The notes beneath the pieces are model-generated. The model ran no database searches and was not told the DNA's origin. It worked only from the letters and a program-made list of their open reading frames with translations. Positions 1 to 10,604 of a DNA stretch of 64,000 nt are shown one piece after another. This DNA comes from Xanthoparmelia taractica (Eukaryota > Ascomycota > Lecanoromycetes > Lecanorales > Parmeliaceae), in NCBI GenBank assembly GCA_033085395.1, contig JANQBS010000068.1:62001-126000 (forward strand). The letters are read 5' to 3'. Every line of letters starts with the position of its first letter. Within the stretch, counting starts at the first letter, position 1. The position numbers were made by a program, and so were the translations under genes.

Positions 1-2244
1 AGCGGGTGGACACACCCCCGCATTCATAAGCATTCTGTGTATGCGATCGTTCTACCGCCAGCTCGGGTCCGGACCTGATATCAAAGCGACAGGTAGATAA
101 GGCTGAGTAGTGTCAAAGAAAGAATCAACAAACCGATTTTTTCGGCTCACGGATAATTTGAAGATCGGATTATTATTGTCTTGATCAGATCTGAGCCAAA
201 TGGGTAAGGTAAGGATTCTCCCACGACTCACACAATCTCTGCTGGCAGTCGAGGTGTAACCATGGCATTGTCTGGTATTCAAGAAGCGCAAACTCCCAGC
301 TCGCCCCATTCCTCGATCTCATAACCCATCACTGACTCCCCTGGCACTTCTCTCCTCCATCCCTCCCGGACACCCCACGCAATCTCAACTCGATCCCGAC
401 AGATCTACCAAGTCCTCCTCATCATCTGCCTCTGCGCTCGATGTGTTTGGTAAAAGAGGCCACGACGCCGACCTTGAGGTCGAGTTGCTAAATTGAGGCT
501 TGGGTAGTGTTTGGATGGAATCGATGGTGCCGGTGAAGTCATGTTTCCAACATTGGAGTCGGTTGGCTTGGATGTTTCCGGTTGAGGAAGGGTACTGGTG
601 AAGTACTGACGAGTGCGGATATGGTTCGCTGGAGGCTTGCTGAGATCAGATCCCGGTCTTTGGTTGAACGCTCGATTCCGTGTGACGGGGGATCTGGGAG
701 TGGATATGCCTCTGTTTGCATTCCCGGTCAGGCTCAGTCGGTGGCTGAGGTCATTGCAAGTTGAAGGTTTGGAGAGTTTCGGAGTGGGTTCGTGGTTTTC
801 CATGACTGAAACTATTCATCTTGGAGAACAGATGAATCGGGCACACTTGGACGCAAGCGAATAGGATCTGTGCTACTGAAGGCAGGTTCGCTGGCCGGGA
901 TCTATATTCGGTGCCAGCTGCTAGTATCTCACTATCGTAAATCGCAATTTCCCAACCTTCAAAGAATCTGCATCTGCTCTAGGTACAGAGGGGCTCCAAG
1001 GAGTGTAAACACTATCGGTATATCAACGATCAAACCACAAGATATATGTTTTCTCATAAGCCTAGCTATGAAGTAATATGTCATGTGCTCGACTCATGGT
1101 TGTTACTCTCATGGAGCATTCGACCGAAAACACAGTTGAGCGAACCCGCGGCGAGTGAGTAAGTGACTTGCCTCGCATGTAAAAAGAAAGGTATAAATGT
1201 AGGGCAGCGTCAGCTGGATCTCTTCCTTTATAAACGTTGCACTCTGTCGATAGATACTTGCCACATCCATTCGCTCTATATATTCAAGGCCAAAAGTAGA
1301 GAGACGACAGCACACAGCACATAGCACCTCGAAAATCACACAGAGCACCCAACACGCGAACCCCAAAACCTACCCTCTCACCAAACCCCCAACCCCCACC
1401 AACCCATCAAAAACCAAAACCCCAAAAAGCCGATGAAATTCCTTCAGACCACAAAACGGTAAGCCCCGCCCCGCAGGATCCAAAGCTCACATCCCTTCAA
1501 AAACCTAATTTCCTTATTCGACACTAGCTCCTCGCCCTAGAAGGGCTCACCCCCCACACCGGGAAACCTAGTAGTAGTTCAGTCGTAGTCTAGCCAATTT
1601 TGGTCGAGACTATGCTGAATTAGTACTAGGTGCTATGCTTTGCATATTTCTTCTACCCCTGCCGAGCTGTACATATGCACCGGTTGTCCTAGTCGGAGTC
1701 GCAGGATTCAACGCTCACGAGAGTCAAGACCCTGAAAAGCTGAAAATCTGAAAGTGGATTGGCGCATAATACCGACACCTTTACGCGGTACCCCCCGTAC
1801 CCTTTAGTTCTTGGCGAATCCGTTCCCTGCAACGTTCGATTGTGGTTCTTTTTGGGGGCTTGTTTGGGGGGGGGGGGGGTGAAGTTGTCCAATTATTGTG
1901 CAGTGTTGCTTGCGTTGCTTTGCGATGTGGATATAGGAGCTTTACATGGGTTTAGATGAGGGGTTGAGTTGGCGTTGGGTGGAAGGAGCATCATCCATTG
2001 GGTTTGGAAATAAAAATAATCAAGAAGCGCAAGGTCATGATGGGCATTGTCGCCTGTTTTGGCGCGATGCGAGAGTACTTTAGTAGTAATGATGGTCGGT
2101 GGCCTTTTCGCCTGGTTTGAATGAGGTTGAATTACTTGCATCCTTTCGAAATCTTTGTTCATTGTGATTCGGCGTACCACTACAACTTTGAGTCTGAGGC
2201 GCCCGAATAGTATACTATATCATCGTGAACCTATTTTAAACACA
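1..2244. other. Left-edge region without a confident gene
   Basis: On the minus strand between about 405 and 803 all three frames are open for long stretches. One of them encodes a Ser/Thr/Pro-rich, disordered-looking protein. I cannot choose a frame, find a splice pattern or recognise a family, so no gene is called. A run of 14 G residues lies near 1867-1880. The stretch 1370-1450 is very C/A-rich. The right end is the 3' flank of the first RBR gene. Confidence 0.5.
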
Positions 2245-3384
2245 CTACCCATACCTCCCACGTTTCCCCTTATCAGCATCCATCTCCTTTGAAATTCCTG
2301 CGCCCCACCTATCTCTCCAGCATCGACAGTGCCCCTTTGCATCCGACACCTCCATACACTTCCAACAAAAATTCGCCCCGCAACGGCAATCCACCTTCTC
2401 GCAACCACCGACCTTTTCAATCAGATTCCGACACCGCGGACACTTCTTAATATCTTTGGTGAAACCCCAGCTCTGATGTTCCTTCATTCCTACACTTTGG
2501 TACATGGCGCAGGTCATGCCGCTGTGCGAGGGGGCGTGGCAGGTCGTACAGATGGGCGTGGAGCACTTCAAGCAGATGACGACGGTGCCCTCGGTGGAAG
2601 CGCGGTAGGTCTTGTCGCAGTGGGAAGTCGGGCATTGCCTTATTGTATCGAGGGCCTTGAAGTAGATTGCGAAGGATCTGGCCAGGAGTTGTTCGAAAAT
2701 ATCAGGTTCCAAGAGGAGCTTTAGTTCAGGAAGGAGAAAGATTCGTGAGCATTCTCCCGAATTGCCGAGACAGCGGATGGGGATTTGCTGTTTGGTGACC
2801 GAGGAGCATTGACTGACGAAGCAGGTGCGGCAGTACCGATGGCCACAAGGTGTCAGGTATGGGTCTTCGGCCTCGGTCAGACAAATCACACATTCAGGCG
2901 CTGCAGGGCCCGATCCTATTCTGAGCCTTGCGTAGCGGTCCTTCAGAAGGTCGAGTTTGACAGCTGGCATATACGGCGGATCGGCAGACCTCTCGTATTC
3001 CATCTCAACAGGAACTGGTCTTACAGACATCTTGCGTTGCCGTATCCACTTCGCATGTCTATCACACTTGCTCTTGATGCGAGCAGCGAAAGTAGGGTCC
3101 TTGACCTGCACGTGTGCGATGGCAGGATACGCATCTGGGTCAGTAATGACGTGTATGCGCGTCAAGCCCACCGTCTCTTGGAAAAGGGAAAACATATACA
3201 TCGCAAAATGACTGGCGTTGCATTGTCCTTTGTCGCAAGAGAATTGGATCGCACTGTAATCCGAGGAATGCTTCATGCTCAAAACATCAGCCCCAGGTCC
3301 GAAGTCGACAAGTGCTCCTTTGAGGACGCGTGAATCCACTTGGCCCTCTGTAATATCAGGATTTGTTTGTGGGTTTATCGTCAT
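2245..3384 (-). CDS. RBR-type (RING-IBR-RING) E3 ubiquitin ligase, short form
   Basis: Single-exon gene of 379 aa, starting at the ATG at 3384. Residues about 160-215 form RING1 (CVIC, then CGHRYC). An IBR follows, with CPTSHC and ICTTC spacing. RING2 has CPRC and the GGC-x4-C signature, in which the Cys of GGC is the expected ubiquitin-accepting cysteine. RBR ligases take ubiquitin from an E2 on RING1 and pass it through this RING2 cysteine to a substrate; the substrate here is unknown. The N-terminal 150 residues resemble the middle of the neighbouring paralogue (FGPGA, VKVxDxxFAxR-like). It lacks that paralogue's CCCH fingers and a roughly 300-residue central segment. Same strand and orientation as that paralogue, so probably a tandem duplication. 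The frame is intact and ends in TAG. Confidence 0.85.
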   Translation of the reverse strand: MTINPQTNPDITEGQVDSRVLKGALVDFGPGADVLSMKHSSDYSAIQFSCDKGQCNASHFAMYMFSLFQETVGLTRIHVITDPDAYPAIAHVQVKDPTFAARIKSKCDRHAKWIRQRKMSVRPVPVEMEYERSADPPYMPAVKLDLLKDRYARLRIGSGPAAPECVICLTEAEDPYLTPCGHRYCRTCFVSQCSSVTKQQIPIRCLGNSGECSRIFLLPELKLLLEPDIFEQLLARSFAIYFKALDTIRQCPTSHCDKTYRASTEGTVVICLKCSTPICTTCHAPSHSGMTCAMYQSVGMKEHQSWGFTKDIKKCPRCRNLIEKVGGCEKVDCRCGANFCWKCMEVSDAKGHCRCWRDRWGAGISKEMDADKGKRGRYG

Positions 3385-3991
3385 GGTGCTGTTCAAGATC
3401 TGGTGATGAGGATTTGGCAGAAACGCTGAACGGAACTAGGCACAGGGTAGATAACTCAGAGAGAGTTGAGTCGTGATATGTGCGAGCGAGCGGCGTGTGT
3501 AGCCCAGTCGAATGTGATGTCGAGAGATATTTATATCAAGATCCGAGAAATCAGATAGTCGTGGCCGAGTGCTATATCTAAAAAGTGTCGAGAACAAAGA
3601 CGTATATGTATACCGCTGCAATGTTGAAAGCCATGGCTGGGTGCTGGGAGTTGCATGAGATCCACCTCTAGCCAATTGTTGCCATTTCTGATTCAATCAG
3701 GGCCCATTCACTTCGGCATGTGATTCACAAAGCTTCTTTGCCATCCACCAATCTCTCTCCATAACACTTCCCATCATTGTGCTGTATATTGCAAGTGACC
3801 AATCGCACAAGACTGCGATATTTATCTCTCTCCATAACACTTTCCATCATTGTGTTATATATTGCAAGTGACCAATCACACAAGACCGCGAATATCGTTC
3901 GATGCACGACGGATATTTGCCGGATCATTCAGAGGAACATGCCGAGATACGTTGATCATTTATTACACTCCGAGCCCAACTCTCATGAATT
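3385..3991. promoter_or_regulatory. Intergenic region between the two RBR paralogues
   Basis: About 600 bases hold the upstream region of the short RBR gene and the 3' flank of the long one. The notable content is a 73-bp tandem duplication at 3751-3894, listed separately. I see no coding frame with family resemblance and no CCCH-finger exon for the short paralogue. Confidence 0.5.
3751..3894. repeat. 73-bp tandem duplication
   Basis: Two adjacent copies start at 3751 and 3824, both beginning ATCTCTCTCCATAACAC. Over roughly the first 66 positions I count five differences, all transitions (C/T or G/A), with no indels. The copies diverge at their ends. The duplication lies directly downstream of the long RBR gene. 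Confidence 0.85.
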
Positions 3992-6550
3992 CTATGCACC
4001 TTCGTCTGCAATGTCATCATGTATCGACCTATGCACCTCCCGCATATGCCCGTAGCACTTCACACCCTCATCAAATGTCTCCAAACATACCCAACATATA
4101 TGCGTCTTACAATTCCTGCATTCCATATGGTTGCAACCATAGGCTTTCTCGATCGGCACTTTGCAGACGGGACAGTCCTTAACATTGTTCTCTTGCTTCC
4201 ATTTTCGAAATTCCTCATTTCCTTCTTTCTCAATGCGCTTGTATATTTCGCACGTGATACCATCATGACTGGTGGTTTGGCAGGTAGTGCAGATGGACGT
4301 CAGGCAGGAGGGGCAGGTGAAGATAACGCCGTTGGGGGAGACGCGGTAAATTTATTGGCAGTCTGGCGTGGGGCAGTATTGGAAGCTTTTGGGATTTGTT
4401 CGTATATGTGTGGTGAATGAATCTTCCAGCAACTGTTCGAAGGCTTCCGATGATAGAGCGTTCTTGATTTCTTGGATCTCAAGCACTTGTGAACAGTTTC
4501 CGGAATCGCCGAAACAGCGCACTGGTAGGTCTCCTTCTCCAGCTGAGGAGCACTGGCTGGCAAAGCAGCTTCCGCAGTAGAAGTGACCACAAGGTGTACG
4601 ATAAGCATCTTCCGCTTCTGTCCAACATACCGCACAGTCAGGCTCATGGGGACTCTCGGCAAGGGCCAGATTCTCAAGATCACTCGCAAGATCTTGGTCC
4701 AGGAGGGCCCGTGCTGTCTCTAAGTCACCAGCCGACCCAGTTATAGCGATAATTTGGGGCCGTTGTCGGATATCGAGGCGGGCCTTTTGCTTCCCAAGTG
4801 CTGCTACAATGCGGCGGAACCCTCCATGTAGCGCTTTTCTGAGGTCTTCGGCGCTTAATGAAATGTAGTGGGTCGTCTCTATAAGGCTATCCAGCTTTTC
4901 GATCAGCGCTCTTTGAATACCTTTTTTACTATCCGCGGACCCGTAAACGGAAAGTCGATGCTTCCTCATGTCCCTGTAAACATATCCTTGATGTGTGCGA
5001 CCCAGCTCATTGAGGTATGTCAAACCCCCAGGATCTGTAAAGAACTCATCCCATATCACGGAATCCTCACTCATGGCCACATCACCGGCCAAAATCTTCT
5101 CGAGGGCACTCTTTGCTTTTGCAACCGCCTTTGCGTCCTCTCCGTACAATCGAAGCGCAATGAGCGTTTGTGTAGGGTCTGCAGGCGGATATGTTTTGAA
5201 TTGCACGTATCCAGCGTCCCATACTTGAGATTTGAGTTGGTCAAAGTCTCCTCGAATCGCCCTATACATAGCTTTCGGGACGTTGAATTTGACAGAGACG
5301 AGGGGGCTGACGAAAAGTCTAGAGTTAGCCAATTGAGGTATCTTCTGCCTATTCAGCTGATTGACAGCTTTGCGGGCATCTTCTCCTGTCTGGAAACGTG
5401 CCATCGCTTTCACTTGAGTAGCGCTCGTGGTGGAGTTGGACTCCCAAGCCTCCAAGGGGCCGACACTATCGATTAGAGCTCTCACGCACTCTTCAGCTTC
5501 GTGTATCGAAGTCGAATATGATGGTTTACCCATGATCACGTCAATGGGTGTAAGATGGCTCGGTATGCGCCGTTGAATCATTGCCAGTGACGTGGAGGGG
5601 TCTAAGTTTCCAAGTTGGACGAAGGTGATTGTGGCTTTACCATGTTCGGAACGACGTTCGGGAAGTTGGAGAGTGGCCTAGACCTTGCGCCCTGCCATTC
5701 TGTAATCTCTGCTCGCAATAAACCTTTCAGCTGCTCTAGCCTTGCCGGTAATGTTGTAGTGCAGCCAGGCAGTCCGGGAAGGCTTATACCAAGTGCAGCT
5801 TACAGTGCTCATCTGTAGCCGATTTACTGAGGACTCTGACATCATCCCAACTTGCAGTATCGTGACAGAGATATCAGGATCAAAGATCCCTTCGATTCGA
5901 ATGTCGGCCTTCAATTTCAGTCTCTGTGCAAACCCCGTGTCTCTGACTTTGACAGTGGCAACGGTAGAAAGAGGCGTCGTCACGGTCTTGACACGGATGG
6001 ATGATAGAAGCACAGTCTCACCAAGCGTAGCCATGAAGTTCTGAAAGGCTCCTGCGTCGAAATTCAGCTGCACAGAGCTTATCTGGACAGCAGAGCAATC
6101 TGCCGGAAATTCCAACTCGTGTACATGGGCTCCAGGACCAAACATGACGGATGCACCTCGCAGGTTGCGTACTTCCATTTCCCGCGTAGAGTCTTCGAAC
6201 GCTGCAATAGGGTGCTTCTCGATTTTCGTGTCTTGAACATGAATCGACTTCGGTGGCACATTAACGCTTTCGAGTTCCGCACTTTGTTTGTCATTCGAGG
6301 TCGATTTCTCGTCGTTCAAGTGTTCAAAAGGGCATTCACTACCCTTGTTGCAACGCCCAACCATATAGAAGCGGCACGGAATCCCAGTCATTTTGACAGG
6401 CGAGGTTGACGAAATGGTAGAGTGTGGCGTAAGTACAGAAAGGCTAGGGCTGGATCGTACATGGCCGGAAGAGGCTCCTTCATGGCTGTATGTACAGGCT
6501 TGCGCCCGGGTACAATTACCAAGAGCAAAGAACTTGCACTGTTTCACCAT
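3992..6550 (-). pseudogene. CCCH zinc-finger RBR E3 ubiquitin ligase with two in-frame stops
   Basis: One uninterrupted frame of 853 codons runs from the ATG at 6550 to a final TAG at 3992, broken only by TAG at codon 291 (5678-5680) and TAA at codon 733 (4352-4354). Two CCCH fingers come first (residues about 5-22 and 50-68: C-x7-C-x5-C-x3-H type). A domain shared with the short paralogue follows, then a roughly 300-residue region of probable RNA-recognition-like folds. The end is RING1 (CAVC, CGHFYC), IBR and RING2 (CPVC, YGCNHMEC, CWVC). The TAG falls after GRKV, where the frame resumes ATLQL. The TAA falls in the IBR between PDCQ and IYRV. No frameshift exists and every zinc ligand is present, so decay is recent or the stops are read through. 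No plausible intron removes either stop. Confidence 0.8.
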
Positions 6551-7357
6551 GATCGAAATATCCCACAGTTGAAGCTGTTGCCGGGAGGACTCTACCAGTG
6601 TGGATATGAGCGAGTGATGAAACAAGCCGGCTGAGATGTGAGAGAGGATACTTATAACCAAGGTTGAGGGAGTGAATGAAGAAACGACATGGATGCGGGG
6701 TCCTAAACACATGATAAACCTCAGCCAATGACATCCCGGAAGACAGCTGGGCACCTGCAGCACTTCTTACGTGGTTCAAGTCTCGTATTGTGAAGGTGAA
6801 GCTCCGACTTGCCCTCGGAAGGTAGTTTAGCTGTGTTCACGCGTGAAAGCTTGACATCACACTTTCGGCGAGATACTCGCGCTACAACAGCCTTAGATAC
6901 GCTTAAGGCTGGTGTAGAGAGAACTAATACATCCGAAGATCGTTGCTCGGAGAATTCTGGTCATTGGGACCACGGGGAAGATGGAGATATCACGTCAAAC
7001 ATGCCCGGCCTTAGGGCTGAAGGTGAATACATTTCATTGCCCCATATCTACTGCACCTGCTCTCAGGCATATCGTGCTTATGAAAAACGCCGCAGACACG
7101 TGTCCCTATCGCTGTGATTCGAATCTCAAGATATCAGCGTCCCAATGACGGAGAAGACACGCAAAATGCGGTCCCGAGCCGCGGACCATCTAGCGCCACG
7201 ATAAACCCTCAGAAATCCTGCAAGTCGATATAGCATGTCGACAATGAAAAGCAGGTCAGAATTCCACCCCATAAGTCTTAGGATAAGAACCACTCTGCTG
7301 TCAGTTTGCAGAGAAAAGGTCGTAGAGGTCGTAGTACAAATTACTGGGTATAACGCT
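6551..7357. other. Intergenic region upstream of the CCCH-RBR gene and downstream of SHO1
   Basis: About 800 bases. Open frames are short and none shows a recognisable motif. It should contain the promoter of the minus-strand CCCH-RBR gene, since 6551 onward is its 5' flank, and the 3' flank of SHO1. I see no repeat or RNA gene. Confidence 0.5.
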
Positions 7358-8586
7358 TCACAACAAGATCAGGTAATTGGAAGGCGCGATACCTATTGCT
7401 TGATCAGCAATGATCCATGGGGTCTATGCGGAACGCTTACCTGTCTCGCCAGTCTCCTTCTTCGCTTGCCACCATCTTCCACTGACGTCTGAAACCTCCA
7501 GGATCTCGTGCTTCGAAAAGCTAATCTCGTTCGCATCGTCCGGATTCGCTTCGTAGGAATATATTGCCTTTGCACGGTATGGGTACTCTGTAGGTGATGT
7601 AACGTCGTTTCTTGGGTCATGGTGTTCCGTGGCCATTCCGCCCATCGGTGCTGCTGCGGATGTTGTTTGATTTGTTGGTGATGCGGATCGGGCGCCTTGT
7701 CCGAAGCGCTGTTGTGAGCTTTGTTGGCCTGCCAGACCACCTGGGTAGCCTGAGACGGGTGATGAGGTCTCAAAGCCGTTCAATTGGGCTGAAGTGTACA
7801 TCTGTGGCGCATGATTGCCCATGTGGCTTGTTTCTTGTCCACCGGCAGTATAGTGTGGGCTTATAGGTCTGCTGTTGCGCGTTGAGCCGCGTTGCTGTTC
7901 TTTGTGCAAAGCAAAGGAGTCGATGTAGCCTCGGTGGGTAGCTTGAGGGGTTGAGCCGAAGTAGAAGATCCATACAATCTGGAGGGTGTCAGTAGCCGTC
8001 AAGAGATAGGGGATAGGATGACTGGCCATGACCATGGAAAGCAGGATGAACCCAGCTGCTGCGGCTTCCTTGTCACCTTCTGGAGAGTACACCAAATCAT
8101 TGACTATGGAGGTGGAATAGGTGAGACCGGCGGCTAAGAATCCAACAATCTGTCCATCATGATCAGCAGTGTACGGGCGTCGAGCGAATCAAAAATGCAT
8201 ACAGCAACATGGTATGTGTGTGTGGCGTCAGACCCTACTACCACGAATACGCCCATGATGACACAGAACAGGTATGCTATTGCCCACCATGCGAAGTTTG
8301 GGAAGGTGCCTCGAACAGCGGAGATGATGGAGGCGATGAAGGTGATGAGCCAAGCAAGCTGTTGAACGACATCTGTCAGCTTTGACCTCGATTCATGCAG
8401 TCCATTTGAGGCAGGAGTGGAAACATACGTATGCTATCGATATCGTTGCAAGCGCGAATGGGTCGCCAACAATATGTCCTAGAAAGCTTCAGTAGGTGCT
8501 TTGTTTCCCTTTTCGACCAACAAATTACCAAAGCTGAATTTCCGTAGCCCTCCTCTACCGGCGTTTGCTTCCAGATTGCCATTCAT
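7358..8586 (-). CDS. SHO1: Sho1 osmosensor, HOG pathway membrane adaptor with SH3 domain
   Basis: Five exons: 8586-8529, 8478-8429, 8358-8203, 8149-7441 and 7392-7358. All phases agree, giving 335 aa. Four transmembrane segments lie in the first about 150 residues (GDPFALATISIAY, LAWLITFIASII, the AWWAIAYLFCVIMGVFVVV region, and the IVGFLAAGLTYS and AAAAGFILLSMV helices). A Ser/Gln/Pro-rich cytoplasmic linker follows. The C-terminal SH3 domain starts at YRAKAIYSYEAN and ends at GIAPSNYLILL, completed by the last 35-nt exon. Sho1 sits in the plasma membrane and recruits Pbs2-type MAPKK through the SH3 domain to signal high osmolarity. Length and layout are normal for filamentous fungi. Introns are 48-70 nt. 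Confidence 0.95.
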
Positions 8587-9905
8587 CTTGTGGAGTGATG
8601 GCGAATGATAGCTGCCGTACGATGATGGCATAGAGAAACCAGATCAAATGTCAAGTGTCCTCCTCCTAACACACACACACAATTGGCCCTTCTGGGTAAT
8701 GTGCGTAGATGGCAATTTCCTCGAGGTTGGTATTATATGGATCAATCACGTCGTATTGTTTTAAAGTTTCTGTCGAAGGAGGGTGGTTGTTGGAAAGAGA
8801 TTCTGAAGATGCGCAGCGTGGTGAGGGGTTTGATTAAAAAGTTGGATCTCGCACTGGCCAAAGAAGTGCGAATCGAGGTATTGGCCGACTGGGGTAGCGG
8901 AGCAGTAATAGTAGTGCAAGATGGAGCGAAGGAGCGTAATGGGGGTGAAGAGTAGTGGTTGGAAGTGGTTTGTTTGAAAAGGTGTTGAAGTTGCGACAAG
9001 AAGAGTGAGTGGTCGGGCTGCCGTTTCAGGTTGGTTGGTTCTGTTCTGGTAAAAGCCAAGCGCCTTCCTAAATTTAAATCTTTAGGACTTTTGAAGACTT
9101 TAGGACTGACGCTGAGAACATTCACTTTCGAACAAACGTCCAAAATGAATGAGTCCACTCGATGTATCAGACAACGAGAATGAGTGACTCGCAATGCTGC
9201 TGATTTTGTTCAATGGAGAACTCTCTCCTCGACTTCACCACGAAGACACGGTTTGGTGTGAATCAGGCTGTGGAGATTACAGGGCTGAAATATATACCCG
9301 TATTAAATCTTTATACCGCGACAATGCTAATTTCAGGAAACGAGTGGAGAAAAAGGACCCACTCACGCTACTCAGGCAGCATAAACGGTTTTTTATTACT
9401 TGCATTGCAGATTAAAAATACGCACATGATAATTCACCGCACGTCACAGGCATTGTCTCCAAAAGCCATCAAATAACCTAGTAGACTTTGGTGACAACAA
9501 TCAATGTCAATTCTTTGTTCTAATTCTATCCCCAACTACACAGCCGGATTGGGCACTTTCAAATTTTCCGTCGACTTGACTCCTATTCTTCCGGGCGGAG
9601 CCGTGCTCATGCAGGCGTTGCGGTTATGTCGAGCAGCCGGGATACCAGCGCGAATCATCTGCACTGGCCGCTTGATACCTCGGAGAGTCGCAAGAACCAG
9701 GCGTCTGTCTCGGAGATGGTCCAAGTGTCTCTTTGCGGGTAACCAGTCAATAAGCTCTGATCCACCCTGCAGCTCACGAGGAAGTATTCCGGTAAAGCCG
9801 CGCGCGACTCGGGCATAGTTGGTCTCACGCACAACTCAACACAGCCCTCCGTCTCACATCCCTCTGCCCCTAAACTTCAGCCATCTCAGCTGTCGAGCAC
9901 ACCCA
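8587..9905. other. Intergenic region upstream of SHO1
   Basis: About 1.3 kb. The first part is the SHO1 5' flank and includes a short (CA)n run near 8671-8681. Overlapping open frames at 8742-9194 and 9504-9832 occur on both strands, but none shows a family motif or convincing splice pattern. No RNA gene is seen. Confidence 0.45.
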
Positions 9906-10604
9906 TCAATATCCGTAAGCCTTATCCTCCTCCACCACCTTCGCCATCCGGCCCTCTTCCCTCCTCACCCTCTTCTCCACCTCCACAACTCTCCCCTCCC
10001 ACTCGCTCCAGCACTCGCTTTCCCCCAGCACACCCACCTCATACCACCTCTGTATCACCCTCGCGCTCCTTGTCCTCAACTCCGCCATCTCCCGTGCCTG
10101 TTCATCTTGTAGAAGCTCCAGCCTCGATAACCGTGGTTGTAACGAGACCAACAAAGCAGAAGCTTCGGCCGGAGGAATGGACAGGTCTTTGATGGCGCTG
10201 AGACGGGAGGCGGTGGTGTGGTAGGATGGGGCGCAGGAGTCGATGATCGCTAGTATTTCCCCTGTAGATAAGGTAGTTGGCACGTCGGTGGTTGTAGGAT
10301 GGAAGAGATCAGGATACGAGGCGCCTGGGATTTCCTCATTAGCTGAGAAATTCAAACCGAAGAACAGATACCGACGGAGCTTGAGTAAATCCCGTACAAC
10401 TGGCGATTTCAAAGAAAGCTTGCGCAGGCCATTCTCCAGTCGAGCCAGTCGAGCTTGCACGGTGTGGTCCGGCCCTTGCGCCGTGACTCCCCGGAGGATA
10501 TCCTCCGCTTCATCGCTGCCGCTCAGATACCATTCGACCCTCTGTAGGCGTGCTCGGAGAGAATCTAGTGTTGCAAGTGCCGTCTGGGTAGGATTTTCGC
10601 TCAT
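9906..10604 (-). CDS. ro-10: Nuclear distribution protein RO-10 (dynactin p24-like subunit)
   Basis: Open frame of 232 codons plus stop from the ATG at 10604 to TGA at 9906. The protein is mostly helical with coiled-coil-like stretches: LDSLRARLQRVEWYL at the start, LVSLQPRLSRLELLQDEQAREMAEL in the second half, and a basic/acidic tail. It fits the small p24/RO-10 subunit of dynactin, which supports dynein-driven nuclear positioning in hyphae. A 51-nt segment (10375-10325) has GTCGGT at its 5' end and CCCAG at its 3' end, contains no stop and keeps the frame. Removing it gives KLRASYPDLF, closer to what I expect of the family, so the mature protein may be 215 aa. The AGS1 gene in this window uses the same GTCGGT donor. 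Confidence 0.8.
   Translation of the reverse strand: MSENPTQTALATLDSLRARLQRVEWYLSGSDEAEDILRGVTAQGPDHTVQARLARLENGLRKLSLKSPVVRDLLKLRRYLFFGLNFSANEEIPGASYPDLFHPTTTDVPTTLSTGEILAIIDSCAPSYHTTASRLSAIKDLSIPPAEASALLVSLQPRLSRLELLQDEQAREMAELRTRSARVIQRWYEVGVLGESECWSEWEGRVVEVEKRVRREEGRMAKVVEEDKAYGY

Noticed and set aside
405..803. Minus-strand open frame of 132 codons, Ser/Thr/Pro-rich
   Set aside because: The other two minus frames are open over most of the same DNA and look equally plausible. No motif or splice pattern decides between them.
4060..4266. Apparent frameshift before RING2 of the long RBR gene
   Set aside because: Careful reading of 4201-4260 shows the frame continues (EKEGNEEFRKWK) into CPVC, so only the two stop codons interrupt the gene.
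9504..9832. Overlapping plus and minus open frames of about 100 codons
   Set aside because: They are mutual shadows, with no motif, no splice partner and no conserved-looking segment.
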